Origin: Nitratireductor sp. XY-223
GTDB taxonomy: Bacteria; Pseudomonadota; Alphaproteobacteria; Rhizobiales; Rhizobiaceae
Direction of reading: 5' to 3'
Length of the DNA stretch: 64,000 nt
Assembly: GCF_004959855.1 (NCBI RefSeq)
Contig: NZ_SPNT01000001.1
Coordinates: 1,240,001 to 1,304,000 of the forward strand
In this document: in pieces, positions 1 to 8,539 of the stretch
How positions within the stretch are numbered: position 1 is the first letter of the stretch
How the letters are laid out: the number at the start of each line of letters is the position of its first letter
Position numbers and translations under genes: made by a program
Notes under the pieces: generated by a model
What the model was told of the DNA's origin: nothing
The model's input: the letters and a program-made list of their open reading frames with translations, nothing else
Database searches by the model: none

Positions 1-1457
1 GCGTCGTCGGTTGCATAGACCGACGCCGTGATCGCCCCTTTCTCGGACGCGAGCGCCGCGGCCCGCGCGATGCCTTCTTCGGCGTCGGAAACGGCGATGA
101 TGAAACTGATCGGCCCGAACCGCTCCTGGTGATGCGCATCGCCCTCGCTGTCGCGCACTTTGAGGATCAGCGGCGTTGCCGTGCGCGCATCGGCCAGATT
201 CTCAAGCGAGGCAGAGGGCCGCAGAACGGTGCCGAGGCCGGCTGCCGCTTCGACGCGCTCGAGGGTCGCGTCGCTGGCGATGGCGCCGCACACGCCCGCG
301 GCCCGGTCGGGATCGCCGAGCAGCTTGTCGACCGAGACCTTGATCCCTTCTGCGACCGCGTCGAAGTCCTTGTGGCCTTCGTCGGTGTCGATGCCGCCTT
401 CCGGCACGTAGATGTTCTGCGGCGCGGTGCACATCTGGCCGCTGTAGAGCGAAAGCGAGAAGGCGATATTCGAGCACATGCCGCGGAAATTGTCCGTAGA
501 GGCGACGACGATCGAATTGACGCCGGCTTCCTCGGTATAGACCTGTGTGTCGCGGCCGGCATTCTCCCGCACCCAGTCTCCGAAGGCGTTCGAGCCGGTG
601 AAGTCGATGATGCGGACGGCGGGATCGGCGACCAGTTCCTTGGTGATCTCGGAACCCGGTTCGTCGGCGGCAAGAAGCAGAACGTTCGGGTCGAAGCCCG
701 CTTCGGCAAGGACCGCACGGCCGATGCTGACGGTGATTGCAAGCGGCAGGACGGCGCCCGGGTGCGGCTTGACGATCACCGTGTTGCCGGTGGCAAGGCT
801 GGCGAAAAGCCCCGGGTATGAATTCCAGGTGGGGAACGTCGCGCAACCGATGACCAGGGCGACGCCGCGCGGTATAACCCGGAAACGCTTTTCAAGCACC
901 AGGGGATCGTGCTTGCCCTGCGGTTTCGTCCAGACAGCCGATGCCGGCGTTCGGGACATTTCCGCGTAAGCGTAGGTCACCGCCTCGAGACCGCGGTCCT
1001 GGGCGTGCGGTCCGCCGGCCTGGAACGCCATCATGAATGCCTGGCCAGTCGTGTGCGAGACGGCATTGGCCATTTCGAAGCTGCGCTTGTTCAGGCGGTC
1101 GAGGATCTCGAGGCACACACCGACCCGATCCTCGACGGAGGCTTTCGCCCAGTCCGTCGCGGCACTTCGTGAAGCCTCGAGCAGAAGAGCAGGGGATGCC
1201 TTGGGGTACTTGATGCCGAGTTCGAGCCCGTAAGGAGACTGTTCGGACCCCACGGTGCCGCCGTCGGCGGGGTGACCGTTGAGTTCAAATGCCTTGCCAA
1301 GGGCCGATTTGAAAGCTTTGGCACCATCCTCCTTGGCTGTTTCCCCGTAAATCTTGCCGCTGGCAATCTCGGGATAGGGTGACCAGTAATCGCGGGACCG
1401 GGCTGCTTCCAGCGCCTGGTCCAGGGTTGCCTTGTGCGTATCAAAAAAACCGCTCAT
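1..1457 (-). CDS. paaN: PaaN-type aldehyde dehydrogenase of phenylacetate degradation (3' end outside window)
   Basis: Partial gene: about 485 residues are visible and the C-terminus lies beyond base 1. The start is the ATG at 1457, preceded by an AGGAGGA box at 1462-1468. The translation begins MSGFFDTHKATLDQALEAAR and matches my memory of the PaaN (PaaN_2) aldehyde-dehydrogenase family; GQAFMMAFQAGGPHAQDRGL and the cysteine-bearing YSGQMCTAPQNIYVP are visible. These proteins are thought to oxidise the ring-opened semialdehyde of the phenylacetyl-CoA pathway, a step done by the dehydrogenase half of PaaZ in E. coli. No MaoC-type hydratase domain is visible, so the ring-opening hydrolase would have to be encoded elsewhere. 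It is divergent from paaG. Confidence 0.88.
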   Translation of the reverse strand, partial: MSGFFDTHKATLDQALEAARSRDYWSPYPEIASGKIYGETAKEDGAKAFKSALGKAFELNGHPADGGTVGSEQSPYGLELGIKYPKASPALLLEASRSAATDWAKASVEDRVGVCLEILDRLNKRSFEMANAVSHTTGQAFMMAFQAGGPHAQDRGLEAVTYAYAEMSRTPASAVWTKPQGKHDPLVLEKRFRVIPRGVALVIGCATFPTWNSYPGLFASLATGNTVIVKPHPGAVLPLAITVSIGRAVLAEAGFDPNVLLLAADEPGSEITKELVADPAVRIIDFTGSNAFGDWVRENAGRDTQVYTEEAGVNSIVVASTDNFRGMCSNIAFSLSLYSGQMCTAPQNIYVPEGGIDTDEGHKDFDAVAEGIKVSVDKLLGDPDRAAGVCGAIASDATLERVEAAAGLGTVLRPSASLENLADARTATPLILKVRDSEGDAHHQERFGPISFIIAVSDAEEGIARAAALASEKGAITASVYATDD

Positions 1458-1583
1458 TCTTTCCTCCTGCCGATCGGACGATCGAGATTTCGACGTTTCT
1501 TAATCATTGACCAACCGGTCGGTTTATGCAACATAAATTATCGAAACGAAGGCGCGCAGCCGTGATTTCGGGAGGAGAATCAA
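1458..1583. promoter_or_regulatory. Divergent paaN/paaG promoter region
   Basis: This 126-bp gap carries the control signals for paaN (left) and paaG (right). It contains AGGAGG-type ribosome sites for both genes, an AT-rich stretch at about 1524-1550 and the imperfect palindrome at 1510-1523. A TTGACC hexamer at 1507-1512 overlaps the palindrome and could be a -35 box for paaG, with a CATAAA-like -10 near 1532. That promoter assignment is weak. Confidence 0.5.
1510..1523. promoter_or_regulatory. Candidate TetR-family operator
   Basis: The sequence is ACCAACCGGTCGGT. It is palindromic except for one mismatched pair (positions 4 and 11) and is centred on ACCGGT. Related ACCGACCGGTCGGT-like palindromes are, from memory, targets of TetR-type regulators of phenylacetate and fatty-acid genes. 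The natural partner would be the TetR gene at 4247-4837. That link is inferred. Confidence 0.45.
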
Positions 1584-2372
1584 ATGAGCGATGACCGGGT
1601 TCTGGTGGAAAACTGCGACGGCTATGTCGTCATCACGCTCAATCGCCCCGACAAGCTGAACGCCTTTACACCCATACAAAACAACAGCTTGATGGAGGCG
1701 TTGGACACCGCCGATGCGAATCCGGACTGCCGAGCTGTCGTGATTACCGGCGCCGGCCGCGGTTTTTGCGCCGGCCAGGATCTTGGCGAGCGCGACCCGG
1801 CGGACGGAACGCCCGATCTCGGCCAGACCATCGAGACCTATTTCAATCCGATGATCCGCAAACTGCGCGCCATCCAGCTTCCGGTGATCTGTGCCGTCAA
1901 CGGCGTCGCCGCGGGCGCGGGAGCGAATGTGGCGCTCGCCTGCGACATCGTTCTGGCGGCCAGGTCGGCGAAATTCATCCAGGCGTTCTCCAAGATCGGA
2001 CTGGTGCCCGACAGCGGCGGCACATGGACCGTCACGCGGCTGATCGGCGAAGCCCGCGCGAAAGCGGTCATGCTGACCGGCGCGCCGGTGACGGCGGAAA
2101 TTGCCGAGCAGTGGGGCATGATCTGGAAGGCGGTCGACGATGAACAGCTGATGGATGAGGCACACAGCCTCGCGGGCAGCCTGTCAAAAGGCGCAACGGT
2201 CGGGCTTGGACTCACCAAGATGCTGGTGCAGGCGGCCGGCACCAACACGCTCGACAAGCAGCTCGACCTCGAGCGCGACACGCAGCGCGAGGCCGGGCGC
2301 ACACCGGACTACGTGGAAGGCGTGAGCGCCTTTCTTGAAAAGCGACCCGCCGTATTCACCGGACGGAGATAG
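1584..2372 (+). CDS. paaG: 2-(1,2-epoxy-1,2-dihydrophenyl)acetyl-CoA isomerase PaaG
   Basis: A 262-residue crotonase-fold protein, the usual length for PaaG. PaaG isomerises ring-1,2-epoxyphenylacetyl-CoA to the oxepin-CoA and also acts later as a double-bond isomerase. The oxyanion-hole segments FCAGQDL (residues 61-67) and GAGAN (111-115) are present. Asp143 in LVPDSGGTW corresponds to the catalytic Asp of E. coli PaaG. The start ATG has a strong GGAGGAG site a few bases upstream. It heads a plus-strand run with paaI (5 bases later), paaK and a TetR gene. A plain enoyl-CoA hydratase is less likely given the Asp and the neighbours. Confidence 0.9.
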   Translation: MSDDRVLVENCDGYVVITLNRPDKLNAFTPIQNNSLMEALDTADANPDCRAVVITGAGRGFCAGQDLGERDPADGTPDLGQTIETYFNPMIRKLRAIQLPVICAVNGVAAGAGANVALACDIVLAARSAKFIQAFSKIGLVPDSGGTWTVTRLIGEARAKAVMLTGAPVTAEIAEQWGMIWKAVDDEQLMDEAHSLAGSLSKGATVGLGLTKMLVQAAGTNTLDKQLDLERDTQREAGRTPDYVEGVSAFLEKRPAVFTGRR

Positions 2373-2377
2373 GCAAG

Positions 2378-2839
2378 ATGTCCGCAGAAGCGCACGATCC
2401 GTCCGATATGTCGCCGGATGAGCTGGCCAAGGCCTGCGCGAAATCCATGTGGGAAAACGACAACGCCTCAAGACATCTCGGGATGGAGATCGAGGCGGTA
2501 TCGGCGGGGACCGCGACACTGTCGATGACCGTCCGGGACCACATGACCAACGGCCACGACATCTGCCATGGCGGGTTCATCTTCACGCTGGCCGACAGCG
2601 CCTTTGCCTTCGCATGCAACAGTTACAACCAGAACGCCGTTGCGCAGCACTGCGCCGTCTCGTTCCTGATGCCGGTGCATAGTGGCGAGAGGCTGACGGC
2701 GGTGGCGCGCGAGGTACACCGGACCGGCCGCAGCGGCATTTACGACATTCGTGTCACACGCGGCGACGGCGAGACGGTGGCGGAATTTCGCGGTCACTCG
2801 CGCACCGTCAAGGGAACGCATCTGCCCGTCGAGGAATGA
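2378..2839 (+). CDS. paaI: Hydroxyphenylacetyl-CoA thioesterase PaaI
   Basis: A 153-residue hot-dog-fold thioesterase. The signature HGGFIFTLADSAFAFACN occupies residues 64-81 and contains the expected catalytic Asp73. In the phenylacetate pathway PaaI hydrolyses stalled ring-modified CoA thioesters, which frees CoA and avoids depletion when the ring-opening steps lag. It starts 5 bases after the paaG stop and is almost certainly cotranscribed. The size matches the family (about 140-155 residues). Confidence 0.9.
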   Translation: MSAEAHDPSDMSPDELAKACAKSMWENDNASRHLGMEIEAVSAGTATLSMTVRDHMTNGHDICHGGFIFTLADSAFAFACNSYNQNAVAQHCAVSFLMPVHSGERLTAVAREVHRTGRSGIYDIRVTRGDGETVAEFRGHSRTVKGTHLPVEE

Positions 2840-2872
2840 CAAGAACAAGACCGCCGTCAGGAGGATACGCAC

Positions 2873-4219
2873 ATGCAGGCACAATCAAACAACGACCTTG
2901 GCGCACCGGCCTCGATCGCGGCAGGCGGCGACGGCGGCCTCGAGCCGATCGAAACAGCATCCCGCGACGAGATTTCATCGCTTCAGTTGAAACGCATGAA
3001 GGAAAGCCTGAGCCGCGCCTACGAGAACTCGTCCTTCTACCGCGCCCATTTCGACAGGCACGGCGTTCACCCGGACGATCTGAAGGGGCTTGAGGACCTG
3101 GCGCGCTTTCCGTTCACGGTGAAGCAGGACCTGCGCGACAACTATCCGTTCTCCATGTTCAGCGTGCCGAAGGAAAAGCTTGCCCGCGTCCACGCGTCTT
3201 CGGGCACCACGGGCAAGCCGACTGTGGTCGGGTACACGCTGAAGGACATCGATACGTGGGCACAGGTCGTGGCGCGCTCGATTTACGCCAGCGGCGGCCG
3301 GCCGGGCGAGATGGTGCATGTCGCATACGGCTACGGGCTCTTCACCGGCGGCCTCGGCGCACACTACGGCGCCGAGAAGCTCGGCTGCACGGTCGTACCG
3401 GTCTCCGGCGGAATGACCGAGCGGCAGGTCACGCTGATCGACGATTTCAAGCCCGAGATCATCATGATCACGCCGTCCTACATGCTGTCCGTGCTCGACG
3501 AGTTCCGCCGGGCCGGCATCGATCCGCGTGAATCCTCGCTGAAGGTGGGCATATTCGGAGCCGAGCCGTGGACCAACTCCATGCGCCAGGAGATCGAGGA
3601 ATCCTTCAACATGGATGCCGTCGACATTTACGGCCTGTCCGAAGTCATGGGTCCCGGCGTCGCAAACGAGTGCGTGGAGACGAAAGACGGCCTGCATATC
3701 TGGGAGGATCACTTCTATCCCGAAGTCATCGATCCGGACACCGGCGAGGTACTGCCGGACGGCCAGAAGGGCGAACTGGTCTTCACCTCGCTGACCAAGG
3801 AGGCCTTTCCCATCATCAGGTACCGCACGCGCGACCTGACGCGCCTGCTGCCCGGAACGGCACGGACCATGCGGCGCATGGAAAAGGTCACCGGCCGCTC
3901 CGACGACATGATGATCGTGCGCGGCGTCAATATCTTCCCGACGCAAATCGAGGAGCAGCTCCTGAAATGCGCCGGCCTTTCGCCGCACTACCAGATCGAG
4001 CTGACGCGGGAAGGGCGCATGGACACGATGACCATCATGGTGGAATCGATGCCCGACGCGGCGGACGAGCCCGTACGTGAAAACAGCGGCAAGGAACTGG
4101 CCGCACACGTCAAGAGCTCGCTTGGCGTCACCGCCAGGGTCGAGGTCAAGGTTCCCGGCGGGGTCGAGCGTTCGGCTGGCAAGGCGCGGCGCGTTGTCGA
4201 TCGCCGCAAAACCGACTAA
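2873..4219 (+). CDS. paaK: Phenylacetate-CoA ligase
   Basis: A 448-residue adenylate-forming enzyme that activates phenylacetate to phenylacetyl-CoA with ATP, the committing first step. The P-loop-like ASSGTTGKPTVVGYT lies at about residues 107-121. YGLSEVMGPGVANEC follows centrally, and the C-terminal segment GRSDDMMIVRGVNIFPTQIE is typical of PaaK. The start ATG has AGGAGG at 2859-2864. The N-terminus has about ten more residues than many homologues, so a later start is possible though it has no better ribosome site. It lies 33 bases after paaI. Confidence 0.93.
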   Translation: MQAQSNNDLGAPASIAAGGDGGLEPIETASRDEISSLQLKRMKESLSRAYENSSFYRAHFDRHGVHPDDLKGLEDLARFPFTVKQDLRDNYPFSMFSVPKEKLARVHASSGTTGKPTVVGYTLKDIDTWAQVVARSIYASGGRPGEMVHVAYGYGLFTGGLGAHYGAEKLGCTVVPVSGGMTERQVTLIDDFKPEIIMITPSYMLSVLDEFRRAGIDPRESSLKVGIFGAEPWTNSMRQEIEESFNMDAVDIYGLSEVMGPGVANECVETKDGLHIWEDHFYPEVIDPDTGEVLPDGQKGELVFTSLTKEAFPIIRYRTRDLTRLLPGTARTMRRMEKVTGRSDDMMIVRGVNIFPTQIEEQLLKCAGLSPHYQIELTREGRMDTMTIMVESMPDAADEPVRENSGKELAAHVKSSLGVTARVEVKVPGGVERSAGKARRVVDRRKTD

Positions 4220-4246
4220 GAACCAACGCAAAGACAGGAATCGAAC

Positions 4247-4837
4247 TTGGCCAGAACCAAAGCCCTAGACTACGAGGTCAAGCGGGGCGCCATCCTCAGG
4301 GAAGCCGCCAGGCTGTTCGCAGAGGTCGGCTATGACCGCTCGTCGATGTCACAGCTCGCCGAGGTCTGCGGCGTCTCCAAGGCGTTGCTTTATCACTATT
4401 ATTCCGGCAAAGACGCGCTCCTGTACGATGTCATCGGCGCGCATCTGAAAGAACTTTGCCTGTCCGTTGAAGCAGCGGACCGGCCGGACGCCCCGCCCGA
4501 GGAGCGATTGCACCTGCTCATTGCCGCGCTGCTCGAGGCCTATCGCGAGTCCGATCACGAGCACAAGGTCCAGATCAACGAGATGAAGCACCTGCCGCGC
4601 GATGAGCAGGAAGCGCTGAAGGATCTGGAGCGGCGGCTCGTCGCCCGCTTCGCCGCCGCCGTGACCGGCATCAACCCGCGGCTCGAGGCACGGCTGATCA
4701 AACCGGTCACCATGTCGCTCTTCGGCATGCTCAACTGGCACTATATGTGGTTCCGCCCGGAGGGCGAGGTGGATCGCGAGGAATATGCACGCATCGCCAG
4801 CCGGCTGATCATCGACGGCGCCCGTGGTCTTTCCTAG
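4247..4837 (+). CDS. TetR-family regulator of the phenylacetate cluster (PaaR-like)
   Basis: A 196-residue TetR-type repressor starting at a TTG codon with an AGGAA site 7 bases upstream. The N-terminal helix-turn-helix reads SMSQLAEVCGVSKALLYHYY, followed by an all-helical ligand domain. It follows paaK by 27 bases and probably belongs to the paaG-paaI-paaK transcript, which would make it autoregulated. TetR regulators in paa clusters usually sense phenylacetyl-CoA or related thioesters; the ligand here is inferred. It is followed by paaX, so the cluster has two regulators. Confidence 0.82.
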   Translation: MARTKALDYEVKRGAILREAARLFAEVGYDRSSMSQLAEVCGVSKALLYHYYSGKDALLYDVIGAHLKELCLSVEAADRPDAPPEERLHLLIAALLEAYRESDHEHKVQINEMKHLPRDEQEALKDLERRLVARFAAAVTGINPRLEARLIKPVTMSLFGMLNWHYMWFRPEGEVDREEYARIASRLIIDGARGLS

Positions 4838-4911
4838 CCAAACGCCCGGCCGAAGCCGTCCGTTCGCTGTCACAAGTTGCCCTGACTGTCCGGACAGGCA
4901 ATAAATGCGGC

Positions 4912-5811
4912 ATGTCTGATTCTGCATCCAGGGAGCTGGAAGCGCTCATCGACGACTTCCACTCCCGCGAACGCATACGGGTCTGGTCGCTGGTCATTAC
5001 CATTTTCGGCGACGCCGTCATTCCGCGCGGCGGCGAGTTGTGGCTCGGCTCGCTTCTTGAACTGATGGAGCGGCTGCGTATCGAACCGAGCGCGCTTCGC
5101 GCCGCGATGTCGCGCCTGACGGCCGACGGTTGGCTGACGCGGCTGCGCATCGGCCGCAAGAGTTTCTACCGGCTGGCGGAGGCCGGCGAAGCCGAATTCG
5201 CCGAGGCCGCGCGGCGCATCTATCGGCCGCACCGCAGCGACTGGTCCGGCAAGTGGCTCGTTCTGTCGCTCTCAACGGAGACGGGCGAGGGAAGGGACGC
5301 CAGGCGCAGGCAGTTGCGCAGTGCCGGTTTCGGGGCGCTGAGCCCGACGGTGTTCCTGCGGCCCGAAACGGTGGAGAACGCGACGACGCCGGAACTGCAG
5401 AACGGTGAAGTTCTGTTTCACTCGACACTGGACCATGCCTCCGAGGTCAGGCACATGGTTGCGCAGGCCTGGCGGCTCGACGATGTCGAAAAGCTCTATC
5501 GCAGATTCATCGACACGTTTACGCCGCTCGAACGTGCCCTTGGCAAGGGCGCGCTTCTCGAGCCGCTGTCGGCGATGGCGGCGCGCAGCCTGCTCATCCA
5601 TCACTTCCGCCCGATTGCCCTGCGCGATCCGGCGTTTCCTGCCGAACTCACACCGGAAAACTCGCTTGGCGACGAGGCCCGGATGCTTGTCGCGAGGATT
5701 TATCGCAAGCTCGCGGATGCAAGCGAGACCTGGCTCGATGCCTGTCCCGATTCCAATGATGAGCCGATCAGGAAGCCGGAAATCGAGATCGCCGAACGGT
5801 TCGCCAAATAG
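4912..5811 (+). CDS. paaX: Phenylacetic acid degradation repressor PaaX
   Basis: A 299-residue PaaX-family repressor. A GntR-like winged helix lies in the first 80 residues (LRAAMSRLTADGWLTRLRIG), followed by the central PaaX domain and a C-terminal domain with LLIHHFRPIALRDPAFPAEL. Family members bind promoter DNA and are released by phenylacetyl-CoA. The open frame extends upstream, but the ATG at 4912 gives the family-typical N-terminus with RIRVWSLVITIFGDAVIPRG. It ends 91 bases before paaA, whose promoter carries a long inverted repeat suited to its operator. Confidence 0.88.
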   Translation: MSDSASRELEALIDDFHSRERIRVWSLVITIFGDAVIPRGGELWLGSLLELMERLRIEPSALRAAMSRLTADGWLTRLRIGRKSFYRLAEAGEAEFAEAARRIYRPHRSDWSGKWLVLSLSTETGEGRDARRRQLRSAGFGALSPTVFLRPETVENATTPELQNGEVLFHSTLDHASEVRHMVAQAWRLDDVEKLYRRFIDTFTPLERALGKGALLEPLSAMAARSLLIHHFRPIALRDPAFPAELTPENSLGDEARMLVARIYRKLADASETWLDACPDSNDEPIRKPEIEIAERFAK

Positions 5812-5826
5812 ACGCGGAATCGCTTA

Positions 5827-5871
5827 ATATGTTACGATAATGTAATTGACATTTTGTGTTTCGTAACATAT
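5827..5871. promoter_or_regulatory. Inverted repeat overlapping the paaA promoter (candidate PaaX operator)
   Basis: Two perfect 11-bp arms, ATATGTTACGA at 5827-5837 and TCGTAACATAT at 5861-5871, are separated by 23 bp. The right arm overlaps the -10 box and the left arm lies just upstream of the -35 box, so a bound repressor would block polymerase. The arms are seen directly. Assignment to PaaX, whose gene ends 15 bp upstream, is inferred. Confidence 0.6.
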
Positions 5872-5874
5872 AAT
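5846..5874 (+). promoter_or_regulatory. Consensus sigma-70 promoter of paaABCDE
   Basis: The -35 TTGACA (5846-5851) and -10 TATAAT (5869-5874) are both perfect E. coli consensus hexamers with the optimal 17-bp spacer. Transcription should begin near 5881, about 20 bases before the paaA start. So strong a promoter implies tight repression in the absence of inducer, in keeping with the overlapping inverted repeat. Confidence 0.8.
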
Positions 5875-5902
5875 CCTTCTAAACTAAAGAAGGACCAGGG
5901 AT

Positions 5903-6898
5903 ATGTATTCTCAGGGGCTGATTGGCGCCGACGGCAAGACCGATGAGGACGAGGCCTTCCTTGCCGCCTTCCAGGAACGTATCGATGCCGAGCAGAAGAT
6001 CGAACCGAACGATCCGATGCCGGAGGGTTATCGCAAGACTCTGATCCGTCAGATCTCGCAGCACGCGCATTCCGAGATCATCGGCATGCAGCCCGAGGGC
6101 AACTGGATCAGCCGGGCGCCGACGCTGCGCCGCAAGGCGGCACTGATGGCAAAGGTGCAGGACGAGGGCGGCCACGGACTCTATCTCTACTCGGCGGCCG
6201 AGACGCTCGGCATCAGCCGCGAGGAGATGTACCAACAGCTGCTGACGGGCGCCGCCAAATATTCATCCATCTTCAACTATCCGGCGCTGACCTGGGCCGA
6301 TATCGGGGCCATCGGCTGGCTGGTCGACGGCGCCGCGATCATGAACCAGATCGCGCTCTGCCGCTGTTCCTACGGGCCGTACGCCCGGGCGATGATCCGC
6401 ATCTGCAAGGAAGAGAGCTTCCACCAGCGGCAGGGCTACGAGATCCTGATCACGCTTTGCAACGGCTCGGATGAACAGAAGGAGCTGGCCCAGGATGCGC
6501 TCAACCGTTTCTGGTGGCCATCGCTGATGATGTTCGGTCCTTCCGAGGGCCAGTCGGTGCACTCGCAGCAGTCCATGTTGTGGAAGATCAAGCGCTTTTC
6601 CAACGACGACCTGCGCGACAAATTCATCAATGCGACCGTGCCGCAGGCCGAGTTCCTCGGGCTCAAGGTTCCCGACCCCGAGCTCAAATGGAACGAGGAA
6701 AAGCAGGGCTACGACCACGGCGATATCGACTGGGACGAGTTCTGGCGTGTCGTCAAGGGCGACGGTCCATGCAACCGGGAGCGCATGCGCACGCGGCGGC
6801 GGGTCGAAAGCGAAGGTGCCTGGGTCCGCGAGGCGGCGCTCGCACACGCGCAAAAACGCGCCGAGCGGCAGGCGGTCGCACCGGTTGCCGCCGAGTAA
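5903..6898 (+). CDS. paaA: Phenylacetyl-CoA 1,2-epoxidase catalytic subunit PaaA
   Basis: A 331-residue ferritin-like diiron subunit of the PaaABCE monooxygenase, which epoxidises the ring of phenylacetyl-CoA. Carboxylate and histidine ligand motifs are visible as [15 protein letters not shown] (Glu88 and His91) and [12 protein letters not shown] near residue 170. The length and C-terminus ([20 protein letters not shown]) match the family. An AAGAAGGA site precedes the ATG. It is the first gene of the paaABCDE operon and directly follows the consensus promoter. Confidence 0.95.
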   Translation: MYSQGLIGADGKTDEDEAFLAAFQERIDAEQKIEPNDPMPEGYRKTLIRQISQHAHSEIIGMQPEGNWISRAPTLRRKAALMAKVQDEGGHGLYLYSAAETLGISREEMYQQLLTGAAKYSSIFNYPALTWADIGAIGWLVDGAAIMNQIALCRCSYGPYARAMIRICKEESFHQRQGYEILITLCNGSDEQKELAQDALNRFWWPSLMMFGPSEGQSVHSQQSMLWKIKRFSNDDLRDKFINATVPQAEFLGLKVPDPELKWNEEKQGYDHGDIDWDEFWRVVKGDGPCNRERMRTRRRVESEGAWVREAALAHAQKRAERQAVAPVAAE

Positions 6899-6946
6899 TC
6901 CGGCAAACAATTCAAGCGCTTATCCGTATTGCGGAAAGGAATTCCG

Positions 6947-7234
6947 ATGACCGAGACAGCAACTCCCCTTTGGGAGGTTTTCATCCGGGCGCGCAACGGC
7001 CTCAGCCACAAGCACGCCGGCTCCATCCATGCCGCCGACGCGGAACTTGCACTGCAGGCAGCGCGCGACGTCTACACGCGGCGCGGCGAGGGACAGAGCG
7101 TGTGGGTGGTGCGTTCCAGCGACATCGTGGCCTCCGATCCGGTTGACAAGGACATGATGTTCGAGCCGACGGCAAGCAAGATCTATCGGCACCCGACCTT
7201 CTACGAGATCCCCGATGACGTGGGCAATATGTGA
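6947..7234 (+). CDS. paaB: Phenylacetyl-CoA epoxidase subunit PaaB
   Basis: A 95-residue small subunit, the same length as E. coli PaaB. It bridges or organises the PaaA-PaaC core of the epoxidase. The ATG at 6947 follows GAAAGGA and gives the family-typical start TPLWEVFIRARNGLSHKHAG. An in-frame start six codons upstream exists but is less well placed. The C-terminus IYRHPTFYEIPDDVGNM is characteristic. Confidence 0.93.
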   Translation: MTETATPLWEVFIRARNGLSHKHAGSIHAADAELALQAARDVYTRRGEGQSVWVVRSSDIVASDPVDKDMMFEPTASKIYRHPTFYEIPDDVGNM

Positions 7235-7241
7235 GGCGACA

Positions 7242-8000
7242 ATGGCCAAGGGGAACATACTCTTTACCTATCTGCTCCGGCTGGCGGACGACCACCTGAT
7301 CCTCAGCCAGCGTCTCGGAGAATGGGCCGGGCATGCGCCGACCCTCGAGGAGGACCTGGCGCTGACCAATATCGCGCTCGACCTCATCGGGCAGGCGCGC
7401 TCGCTCTACAGCTATGCCGGCGCCGTCGAAGGGCAGGGGCGCGACGAGGACCAGCTCGCCTTCACGCGACCGGAGCGCGATTATGTCAACGCGCTGATCG
7501 TCGAACAGCCGAATGGTGACTTCGCCCACACGATCGTGCGCCAGTTCTTCATCGCAGCCTTCATGGTTCCGTTCTGGCGCGAGATGGAAAAATCCGGCGA
7601 CGATCAACTGGCCGCCATCGCGGCGAAAGCCAGCAAGGAGGTCGCCTATCACCTTCGCCACGCGTCCGAATGGGTGGTGCGCCTCGGCGACGGCACCGAT
7701 GAAAGCCATGCGCGCATGGTCGAGGCTCTGGAAGACCTGGTCATGTATACCGGCGAGCTTTTCGAGAAGGACCCGGTGACGGATGCGGCGATCGAGGCGG
7801 GCTTTGCCGTCGACGTTTCCGCGCTCGAGGACGAGTGGCGGCAGACGGTCGAGCAGGTGCTTGGCGAGGCGATGCTGGCGCTGCCGGAAGTCGGTTATAT
7901 GCAGACCGGCGGCCGCGACGGCATCCACAGCGAGCATCTCGGTCATATCCTGAGCGAACTGCAATATATGCAGCGCACCTATCCCGGGCTGACGTGGTGA
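7242..8000 (+). CDS. paaC: Phenylacetyl-CoA epoxidase structural subunit PaaC
   Basis: A 252-residue ferritin-like protein homologous to PaaA but lacking a functional iron site in characterised systems. It pairs with PaaA and helps bind CoA. The ATG at 7242 lies 7 bases after the paaB stop. LADDHLILSQRLGEWAGHAP and LTNIALDLIGQARSLY are typical N-terminal helices. It lies in the middle of the epoxidase operon. Confidence 0.93.
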   Translation: MAKGNILFTYLLRLADDHLILSQRLGEWAGHAPTLEEDLALTNIALDLIGQARSLYSYAGAVEGQGRDEDQLAFTRPERDYVNALIVEQPNGDFAHTIVRQFFIAAFMVPFWREMEKSGDDQLAAIAAKASKEVAYHLRHASEWVVRLGDGTDESHARMVEALEDLVMYTGELFEKDPVTDAAIEAGFAVDVSALEDEWRQTVEQVLGEAMLALPEVGYMQTGGRDGIHSEHLGHILSELQYMQRTYPGLTW

Positions 8001-8007
8001 CGGTGTG

Positions 8008-8529
8008 ATGGCAGAGGTCGTCGAACTAGGCAAACGCAGCGACACCAAGGTTCGCGAAGCGGCATGGGCAGCGGCGGCTGCCGTTCCCGATCCGGAAATA
8101 CCGGTCGTCACCGTTGCCGATCTCGGAATCCTGCGGTCGGTCGACATCGACGCGGATGGTGCCGTCGTCGCGCGTGTCACGCCGACTTATTCGGGCTGCC
8201 CGGCGACCCGGATGATCGAGCAGATGGTGCTGGAAGCGCTTCAAAATGCGGGTTTCGGGGATGTGCGCGTCGAATCCGTTCTCAGCCCTGCATGGACCAC
8301 CGACTGGATCAGCAATGAGGGCAGGGAGAAGCTGAGGCAGTTCGGCATCGCCCCTCCGCAAAAGACCTCCAACTCCAAGCGGGCGCTGTTCGGCGAGACG
8401 GTCGTAAATTGCCCGCGATGCGGCTCCGCCGAGACCGAGCGCGTCAGCGAGTTCGGCTCGACGCCGTGCAAGGCGCTTTACCGGTGCAAGGCGTGCAAGG
8501 AACCGTTCGACTATTTCAAATGCCTTTGA
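8008..8529 (+). CDS. paaD: PaaD, iron-sulfur assembly-type factor for the epoxidase
   Basis: A 173-residue protein. An N-terminal MIP18/DUF59 domain contains PDPEIPVVTVADLG and TYSGCPATRMIEQMV. A C-terminal zinc-ribbon-like region has two cysteine pairs (CPRCGS and CKACKEPFDYFKC). PaaD is thought to help insert the iron-sulfur or metal centres of the epoxidase system rather than take part in catalysis. A GTG one codon upstream (8005) is an alternative start. It follows paaC by 7 bases. Confidence 0.92.
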   Translation: MAEVVELGKRSDTKVREAAWAAAAAVPDPEIPVVTVADLGILRSVDIDADGAVVARVTPTYSGCPATRMIEQMVLEALQNAGFGDVRVESVLSPAWTTDWISNEGREKLRQFGIAPPQKTSNSKRALFGETVVNCPRCGSAETERVSEFGSTPCKALYRCKACKEPFDYFKCL

Positions 8530-8539
8530 GGGATAAGAC

